Shown in pieces: positions 6,718 to 11,411 of a DNA stretch of 11,411 nt (position 1 is the stretch's first letter; every line of letters begins with the position of its first letter). A model generated the notes under the pieces. It saw only the letters and a program-made list of their open reading frames with translations. It was not told the DNA's origin and ran no database searches. The DNA is from an uncultured Holophagales bacterium (GTDB lineage: Bacteria > Acidobacteriota > Thermoanaerobaculia > UBA5066), in assembly GCA_937927565.1 (NCBI GenBank), contig CALBDV010000618.1:1-11411 (forward strand), in the 5' to 3' direction. The position numbers and the translations under genes are program-made.

Positions 6718-9531
6718 CTAAAGGCTCCGCGCTCCCATGTATCGCCGGACCTCGACCCTGACGTCGCGGTTATGGCCGGACGGACCGTAGTAGTTCGGTT
6801 TGAACACAAGGTGTCCGTACCCGCCGGCGATGTGGGTGGGCTTGATGCGGATCGGCAGCGGGCTCTGGGAGTTCCCCTCCCGCAGGTCGAGGTAGCGCTC
6901 GGGGCCGAAGGGCAGGTTCACCTGCCCCGGCTGGACACTCTCGGCGATCTTTACGCGGCAGGTCACCTTGCCGTGATCGTTGAAGACGTCGACCCAGTCG
7001 TTGTCGACGAGACCCCTCGTGCCGGCGTCCTTCGGGTTCATCCAGGCCAGGGGGCCGCCCCGCTCGAGCCGGAGCATCAGCTTGCTGTCCTTCCACATCG
7101 AGTGCATTCCGAAGCGCGCGTGGAGGGTGTTGTAGACGAGCGGGTACTTGTCCGCCTCGAGCGGCGGCTGGTGCAGCGGCAGCGCCTGGCCGAGCTCCAT
7201 GAACCAGGGGTGGTCGATGTAGAACTGCATCCGGCCCGTCATCGTCGGCCAGGGCTTCTTCTGGTCCGTGTAGAACCGGAAGGGTACGTAGGGCTCGTCC
7301 GGGACCATCGGGGATGTCCAGTTCGCCTTGAAGCGCTGGGGCCCCTGCTCACGGAGCTGCTGCACCGTGATCCCCTTCGTCGGGGGCGCCCCGTCGAGGA
7401 TCGCCTGCGCGACGGCCTCCTCCGTGGCGAAGCGTCCCTTCGCCGTGAACTCCTCTGCGAGGAGGCTGAGATCCCGGTCGATCTCTGAGATGTTGTCGTG
7501 GAACTTCGTGAATCCGCGCTTCACCGCGAGCTGGGCAACGCGCTCCGAGAGCTCCCGGAAGATCTGCCAGTCGGTCTTCGACTCGAACGAAGGAGGCACC
7601 GTCGCCTCGTTGACCTGAATGTAGGTGTGCTCCTCCGTCATGTTGAGGTCGAGCTTCTCCGCCCAGAAGGCCGCCGGGAGGACGACGTCGCTCCAGAGCG
7701 CCTGCGTCGACATCCGGAAGTCGGCCGTCACGATCAGGTCGAGCTTCGGCCAGAGGTTCCGGAGGGTGTATTCCTGCCCCTTCGACTGCGTGAGGAAGTT
7801 CGCCCGATAGCAGATGAAGACCTTCGGGGACTTGCCGTGCTTCGGGAAGACCGGCATCCAGCCCTTCTCGATCGATTCCCGGACATACTTGTTCGCGTCG
7901 AAGCCGATTCTCTCCATCGAGTCGTAGACCTCGCCGTGGAGGTAGACCCACAGAGCGGAGTTCATGAACTTGTGCTTCGGCTTCGGGAAGGCGATCGGCG
8001 CGAGGCCGAGCAGCGGCGTCGGTTTCCACTGCCCGACGTAGTGGTTCCAGCCCGCGCCCTTCTTCCCGATCGCGCCCGTGAGCGCGCAGAGGAGAAGCAT
8101 CGCGCGAACGATGACGTCGGCGTGGTACCAGTGGTTCGTCCCGGCGCCGTGGATGATCATGGCCGGCTTGGCCGTGCCGAAGCGCTTGGCGAGGGTCTCG
8201 ATCGCCGCCACGGGGATGCCGGTGATCCCGGACGCTTTCGCCGGCGTGAAGTCCTTCGCGAGGGCTTCCTTGAGCAGCGAGAAGACGGGCCGGACGGTGA
8301 CGCTCTTGCCGTTCGCCAGCTTGACCGTGAACGTCCCCTCGAGCGCCGGATCGAGGTCTCCGAGGGCGATCGTCCCGGGCTCGAACGTGAGCGTGTTGCG
8401 GCCGAAGAAGCCCGGCTCCACCGGCGGCTTCACCTTCGGCTTCTCGCCCCACGAGCCCCTCATCTGGACCGGCATCTTCGTCTTCGTGTCCCAGCAGTAG
8501 AAGAGCTCGTCGCTGCCGTCCTTCTGAAGGTCCACCTGGCGCAGGAACCGCCCCGTGTCCGTCCGGACGAGGAACGGCAGGTCGGTCTGCTCCTTCATGA
8601 AGCCGGTGTCGTAGAGCTTGTCGCGGATGATGACGTGCGCCATCGCGTTCGCGAGGGCCGCGTCGGTCCCCGGCTTCGGGTGGTGCCACTCGTCGGCGTG
8701 GACGGCGGAGGAGCAGTATTCCGGCGTGATGACGGCGACCGAGGTCCCGTTGTAGCGCGCCTCCGTCAGCGTGTGGGCGTCCGGGATGCGGGTCGTCATC
8801 GGGTTCGCGCCCCAGATGAGGATCGTCTTCGCGTTGTACCAGTCGGCGGTCTCGGCGAGGTCGCCCTGGATGCCCATCGTCTGGGTCATCCCCATCGGGT
8901 GGTCGCAGTACCAGTCGAAGAACGTGTAGGTGTGCCCGCCGATGAGCCCGGCGAACCTGTGGCCGGCCGCGAAGGAGACCGGCGAGACCGCCGGGACGGG
9001 GCTGTAGACGCTGATCGCGTCCGGGCCGTCCTTCTGGATCGTGTCGAGGATCTTGTTCCCGATCAGGTCGAGGACCTCGTCCCAGGAGGCGCGCCGCCAG
9101 CGGCCCTCGCCTCGCTCGCCGACTCGGATCAGCGGGTACTTGATCCGGTGCTCGGCGTACATGTAGTCGGTGCCGCAGGCGCCCTTGTTGCAGCCGCGCG
9201 GGTTGTACTCGGGGATCCCGGTGAACCCCGGCAGGTCGCGGCTCTGCTCCTCCCGCATCACGACGCCGTCCTTGACGTAGACCCAGTGCGGACACGCGCC
9301 GGTGCAGTTGAGCATGTGGGTCATGCGGCCCTTCTTGTCCCACGTCCACTGCTTCCGGTAGGCCTCCTCGGTCTTGCTGTGGTCGACGGGGGCCGCCGCG
9401 CCGGTCGCCTGGAGCAGGGGCTCCGCCGACAGGCTGCGCGCCGCGATCGTCGTGGCCGCGGTGACGGCGGCGCCGGCCTGGACGAACGTGCGCCGGGTGA
9501 CCGGGTTCTCGGTGATGGTCTTTTCCGACAT
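6718..9531 (-). CDS. Type II DMSO reductase family molybdopterin catalytic (alpha) subunit
   Basis: A 937-residue bis-MGD molybdenum enzyme, expected in the periplasm. The N-terminus has a twin-arginine signal, TRRTFVQAG (12-20), followed by an Ala-rich stretch. The proximal cluster site reads H72xxxC76xxxC80 with C114, the His/Cys3 pattern of type II enzymes (NarG-like). An extra Cys119 is nearby. FFDWYCDHP (204-212) matches the NarG DWYCD motif, with Asp210 the expected Mo ligand. The WGANPMTTRIPDAH and FYCWDTKT segments recall the SerA/ClrA/PcrA/DdhA group, and length (about 910-980) fits that clade better than NarG (about 1240). Possible reactions are reduction of nitrate, selenate, chlorate/perchlorate or antimonate, or oxidation of DMS or a hydrocarbon. 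Sequence alone does not choose. nrfH nearby favours nitrate weakly. A strong AGGAGG fixes the ATG at 9531. Confidence 0.93.
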   Translation of the reverse strand: MSEKTITENPVTRRTFVQAGAAVTAATTIAARSLSAEPLLQATGAAAPVDHSKTEEAYRKQWTWDKKGRMTHMLNCTGACPHWVYVKDGVVMREEQSRDLPGFTGIPEYNPRGCNKGACGTDYMYAEHRIKYPLIRVGERGEGRWRRASWDEVLDLIGNKILDTIQKDGPDAISVYSPVPAVSPVSFAAGHRFAGLIGGHTYTFFDWYCDHPMGMTQTMGIQGDLAETADWYNAKTILIWGANPMTTRIPDAHTLTEARYNGTSVAVITPEYCSSAVHADEWHHPKPGTDAALANAMAHVIIRDKLYDTGFMKEQTDLPFLVRTDTGRFLRQVDLQKDGSDELFYCWDTKTKMPVQMRGSWGEKPKVKPPVEPGFFGRNTLTFEPGTIALGDLDPALEGTFTVKLANGKSVTVRPVFSLLKEALAKDFTPAKASGITGIPVAAIETLAKRFGTAKPAMIIHGAGTNHWYHADVIVRAMLLLCALTGAIGKKGAGWNHYVGQWKPTPLLGLAPIAFPKPKHKFMNSALWVYLHGEVYDSMERIGFDANKYVRESIEKGWMPVFPKHGKSPKVFICYRANFLTQSKGQEYTLRNLWPKLDLIVTADFRMSTQALWSDVVLPAAFWAEKLDLNMTEEHTYIQVNEATVPPSFESKTDWQIFRELSERVAQLAVKRGFTKFHDNISEIDRDLSLLAEEFTAKGRFATEEAVAQAILDGAPPTKGITVQQLREQGPQRFKANWTSPMVPDEPYVPFRFYTDQKKPWPTMTGRMQFYIDHPWFMELGQALPLHQPPLEADKYPLVYNTLHARFGMHSMWKDSKLMLRLERGGPLAWMNPKDAGTRGLVDNDWVDVFNDHGKVTCRVKIAESVQPGQVNLPFGPERYLDLREGNSQSPLPIRIKPTHIAGGYGHLVFKPNYYGPSGHNRDVRVEVRRYMGARSL

Positions 9532-9536
9532 CGCTT

Positions 9537-9542
9537 CCTCCT
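9537..9542 (-). promoter_or_regulatory. Ribosome binding site of the alpha subunit, overlapping the upstream stop codon
   Basis: A perfect AGGAGG lies 5 bases before the ATG at 9531 and overlaps the TAG stop of the beta-barrel gene (9541-9543, read TAGGAGG). Ribosomes finishing the upstream gene would stop on the initiation site, favouring coupled, high-level translation of the catalytic subunit. Confidence 0.75.
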
Positions 9543-10986
9543 AGAACTTCAGCTCGATGAACGCTTCGACCTTGCCGACGTCGGACGCGTCCTTGCCCCA
9601 GAGATCCCCCGTGAGGAGAAGGCCGGTCCGCAGCCAGAGCGTCGCGGCGGGCACGATCTTGTACGAGACGTTCGCGTCGATTTCGTGCCCGATGTCCTGG
9701 GTCGTCGCCGTCTGGGTCGTGCTCCGGTTGCCGATCGGCCCGGCCCCGACCTTCTGCGCCTTGTTCGCGTGGAGATAGGTGTAGCTCCCGGTGAGCTCGG
9801 TCTTGGGATTCAGCTGCGCGCGCACGTGCGCCTGGAAGAACATCGTGTTCGCGAAGCCCGAGCCGAAGTTGACGCTGCCCGGGAACGCACCCCGGAAACC
9901 GTGCAGGTCGTCGGAGTAGATGTTCGTGTACGTGTAGGCGTTCTCGTCGAGGAAGAACGCCTGGAAGTTGTGCTGCGTGTCGTCCGCCGGGTTGTTGTCG
10001 CCCGTCCCGTAGCCGAACATGGCCCCCAGGGCGACCTTCTTGCTCACCTGGTAGTCGGAGTCGAGCCAGAGCATGCCCGCCTCGTTGTCCCGGATCGCCG
10101 CCTTGGCGCCGCCCGAGTCGCCCCCGAGGTAGTTCCCCTCGAGCTTCAGCATGAGCTTGTCGAGCTTCAGGTCGAAGCTCGTGCCGACGATGAGCTTGCT
10201 CGGGTAGAGCGGTTTCCCCGGGTTCTCCGTCGGGTCCTGCTTGCCGATCCAGGCCTGGTAGTTCAGGTTCGTCGTCCCCTTCTTGTAGGGCTTCCCGGTG
10301 TAGAGGAGGATGTAGGCATCGAGCCCGCCCTCGGTACCCGGCACGGTGCGGTCGTCGGCTCCCTTGACGGCCGTGCCGACGAAGTTGCCGATTCCGGTCT
10401 TGAAGATGATCCGGCCGGCGTCGCGGTTGACGTTGGCGACGATGCCGTTCCCGAGGCGCGCCGGCATCCGGCCGAAGAGCAGGTTCACGTGCTTGGTGTT
10501 CCACTGGATGTAGGCCAGCCGCGTCTGGACGTTCCAGGTGCTCTGGTAGCCCGGGTTGCCCGGGTTGCCCCACTTGACGCCGTCGTTGAAGTCGTCGCCC
10601 GCGAGGTCGAGGCTGAGGACGCCTAGGATCGGTCCGTGCTTCGCCTGGAGCGTCAGGTAGGACCGCGCGTCCATGAAGGTGCGGCTCTCGTCGGTCAGCA
10701 GCGCCGAGTCGATCTCGTAGTCGAAGGTGCTCGTCGAACGGAGGCGCACGAAGCCGCTCATGCTGATCTCGGTCTTGCCGATGGTGACGACGGGCATGGT
10801 CTCCTGGGCGGGCGCGGCCGGCTTCGCGGCCGGGGCGGCGGCCGGAGCCGGCGTCGGCTTCGCCTCGGGAGCGGGCGCCGGCATCGGCGTCTTCTCGGGC
10901 GGGGGGAACGGCTGCCACTGGGCGGCCACCGTTGCCGTTGCCAGGATCGAGGCAACGAGCGCAGCTGAGAACACCGTCTTCGTCAT
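9541..10986 (-). CDS. Outer-membrane beta-barrel protein (porin-like) with Pro/Ala-rich linker
   Basis: A 481-residue outer-membrane protein. The signal peptide is residues 1-22 (MTKTVFSAALVAS..., cleavage near VAA/Q). Residues 23-65 form a low-complexity Pro/Ala/Lys/Glu linker. From about 66 on, amphipathic beta-strands alternate with Gly/Asn/Asp turns, starting at VTIGKTEISMSGFVRLR and ending in the C-terminal Phe of EAFIELKF, the usual outer-membrane assembly signal. No lipobox or heme motif is seen. The ATG at 10986 is preceded by GGAGGAGG seven bases upstream. An in-frame ATG 18 codons earlier (11040) lies inside the cytochrome gene and would bury the signal peptide, so it is rejected. 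Placed between a multiheme cytochrome and a Tat-exported reductase, it could pass the anionic substrate or product. A role as sheath of an electron conduit is a more speculative option. Confidence 0.8.
   Translation of the reverse strand: MTKTVFSAALVASILATATVAAQWQPFPPPEKTPMPAPAPEAKPTPAPAAAPAAKPAAPAQETMPVVTIGKTEISMSGFVRLRSTSTFDYEIDSALLTDESRTFMDARSYLTLQAKHGPILGVLSLDLAGDDFNDGVKWGNPGNPGYQSTWNVQTRLAYIQWNTKHVNLLFGRMPARLGNGIVANVNRDAGRIIFKTGIGNFVGTAVKGADDRTVPGTEGGLDAYILLYTGKPYKKGTTNLNYQAWIGKQDPTENPGKPLYPSKLIVGTSFDLKLDKLMLKLEGNYLGGDSGGAKAAIRDNEAGMLWLDSDYQVSKKVALGAMFGYGTGDNNPADDTQHNFQAFFLDENAYTYTNIYSDDLHGFRGAFPGSVNFGSGFANTMFFQAHVRAQLNPKTELTGSYTYLHANKAQKVGAGPIGNRSTTQTATTQDIGHEIDANVSYKIVPAATLWLRTGLLLTGDLWGKDASDVGKVEAFIELKF
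10792..10920 (-). other. Low-complexity Pro/Ala-rich linker within the beta-barrel protein
   Basis: Codons 23-65 of the barrel protein are mostly Pro, Ala, Glu and Lys, with short PAP and AAP-type units. Such segments often span the periplasm or contact peptidoglycan. The repetitive GC-rich DNA here could also vary in length between strains. Confidence 0.6.
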
Positions 10987-10993
10987 ACGAAAG

Positions 10994-11001
10994 CCTCCTC
11001 C
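10994..11001 (-). promoter_or_regulatory. Ribosome binding site of the beta-barrel protein gene
   Basis: GGAGGAGG sits 7 bases before the ATG at 10986 in the 31-bp gap after the cytochrome gene. It decides the start in favour of the signal-peptide-bearing version rather than the longer open frame. Confidence 0.7.
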
Positions 11002-11017
11002 GGTTCCTTTTTCGTCG

Positions 11018-11411
11018 TCATGGCGCCTGCTCCGCTTCATCCCCTTCTTCCGCCGGAAGAAGGCTTCGATCGAAGAGCCGCTTGAGCAAGAGCTTGTGGA
11101 GCTCGTTCGTCCTGGCGAAACCGTTGATGTCGGTGACCGTCTTCCAGGTTTCCGGGTCCTTCATCTCCTGGTGACAGGCGACGCAGAGGCCCAGGCGGTT
11201 GATCCGGTCCAGCTCCGCCTTGTTGAAGGGGCGGGCACCCTCGTGCGAGTTGTCCTGGAGAGGTCGCCCCTGCTCGTCCACGACCCGGTCCAGCGCGAAG
11301 TTGATTCCGAGGCCCTGCGCAACCGGGTCCAGGATCCCGGCGCCGAGCCCGAGCGTCTTGGGGTTGTTGTGGCAGTCCTCGCACTCGCGCGCCTGCCGGC
11401 TCGTCGAGTGC
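11018..11411 (-). CDS. Multiheme cytochrome c, C-terminal part (N-terminus beyond window)
   Basis: The last 130 residues of a c-type cytochrome entering from the right edge. Two heme-binding motifs are visible: CEDCH (visible residues 10-14), in the context RQARECEDCHNNPKTLGLG, and CVACH (76-80). Extra histidines, such as His1 and His56 (NSHEGARPF), could be distal ligands. This pattern resembles the C-terminal end of larger multiheme cytochromes in bacteria that respire metals or nitrogen oxides. Exact family and heme count cannot be told from the fragment. The charged tail (EEGDEAEQAP) shows no membrane helix, so any anchor would be N-terminal. It sits 31 bp before the beta-barrel gene and looks co-transcribed with the reductase. 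It is the best candidate electron donor to or acceptor from the alpha-beta enzyme, since no heme-b gamma subunit is present. Confidence 0.82.
   Translation of the reverse strand, partial: HSTSRQARECEDCHNNPKTLGLGAGILDPVAQGLGINFALDRVVDEQGRPLQDNSHEGARPFNKAELDRINRLGLCVACHQEMKDPETWKTVTDINGFARTNELHKLLLKRLFDRSLLPAEEGDEAEQAP

Noticed and set aside
5676..6809. Long N-terminal extension of the TorD chaperone frame
   Set aside because: It overlaps the whole beta subunit in another frame and has no domain. TorD proteins are about 200 residues, matching a start at 5675 or 5687.
7498..10626. Very long plus-strand open frame (1042 codons) opposite the alpha subunit and barrel genes
   Set aside because: Its product is rich in Arg, Val, Asp, Glu and Leu with no recognisable domain. 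It mirrors the codon bias of the real minus-strand genes, a common artefact in GC-rich DNA.
7349..10918. Minus-strand open frame of 1189 codons in another frame across the alpha and barrel genes
   Set aside because: It is an Arg/Gly/Pro/Ala-rich low-complexity product without domains. The alternative frames give clear Tat-signal molybdoenzyme and barrel sequences with good ribosome sites.
1..11411. tRNA, rRNA, CRISPR arrays, insertion sequences or attachment sites
   Set aside because: No direct-repeat arrays, transposase-like reading frames, terminal inverted repeats or RNA gene signatures were seen by eye.

Overview
The window is GC-rich DNA from a Gram-negative bacterium. A TonB-dependent receptor, a second outer-membrane beta-barrel protein, a Tat-exported molybdoenzyme and several c-type cytochromes all point to a diderm that respires anaerobically. 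The codon usage and this mix of genes would fit an Acidobacteriota-like or deltaproteobacterial-type lineage, but nothing seen here fixes the taxon. Every convincing gene lies on the minus strand, so transcription runs from the right edge of the window to the left.

Reading in the direction of transcription, the first gene is the C-terminal part of a multiheme cytochrome c (11411-11018, cut by the window edge). It is followed by an outer-membrane beta-barrel protein with a Pro/Ala-rich linker (10986-9541). Next comes the catalytic subunit of a type II DMSO-reductase-family molybdoenzyme with a Tat signal, a His/Cys3 iron-sulfur site and a DWYCD molybdenum-ligand motif (9531-6718). Its four-cluster iron-sulfur beta subunit (6691-5696) and a TorD-family assembly chaperone (5675-5070) follow. 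A polyferredoxin-like protein (5066-4203), a TonB-dependent receptor (4206-2242) and a membrane protein fused to a THEP1-type NTPase (2254-509) complete the run. Gaps are 31 bp or less, and several genes overlap or nearly overlap, so this looks like one operon. A strong GC-rich hairpin follows the last stop codon.

A 191-bp intergenic region (318-508) then leads to nrfH, the small subunit of cytochrome c nitrite reductase, which runs off the left edge. This region holds a perfect palindrome resembling a CRP/FNR-family operator and is the likely nrfH promoter region.

Working model (inference): the alpha and beta subunits form a periplasmic oxyanion reductase of the nitrate/selenate/(per)chlorate/DMS-dehydrogenase clade. 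TorD and possibly the polyferredoxin serve its assembly or electron supply. The multiheme cytochrome takes the place of the usual heme-b gamma subunit, which is absent. The TonB receptor plus the ECF-like/NTPase fusion would form an uptake route for a metal, cofactor or other scarce nutrient that the enzyme needs. The adjacent nrfH makes nitrate-to-ammonium respiration an attractive reading, but the substrate cannot be fixed from sequence alone.
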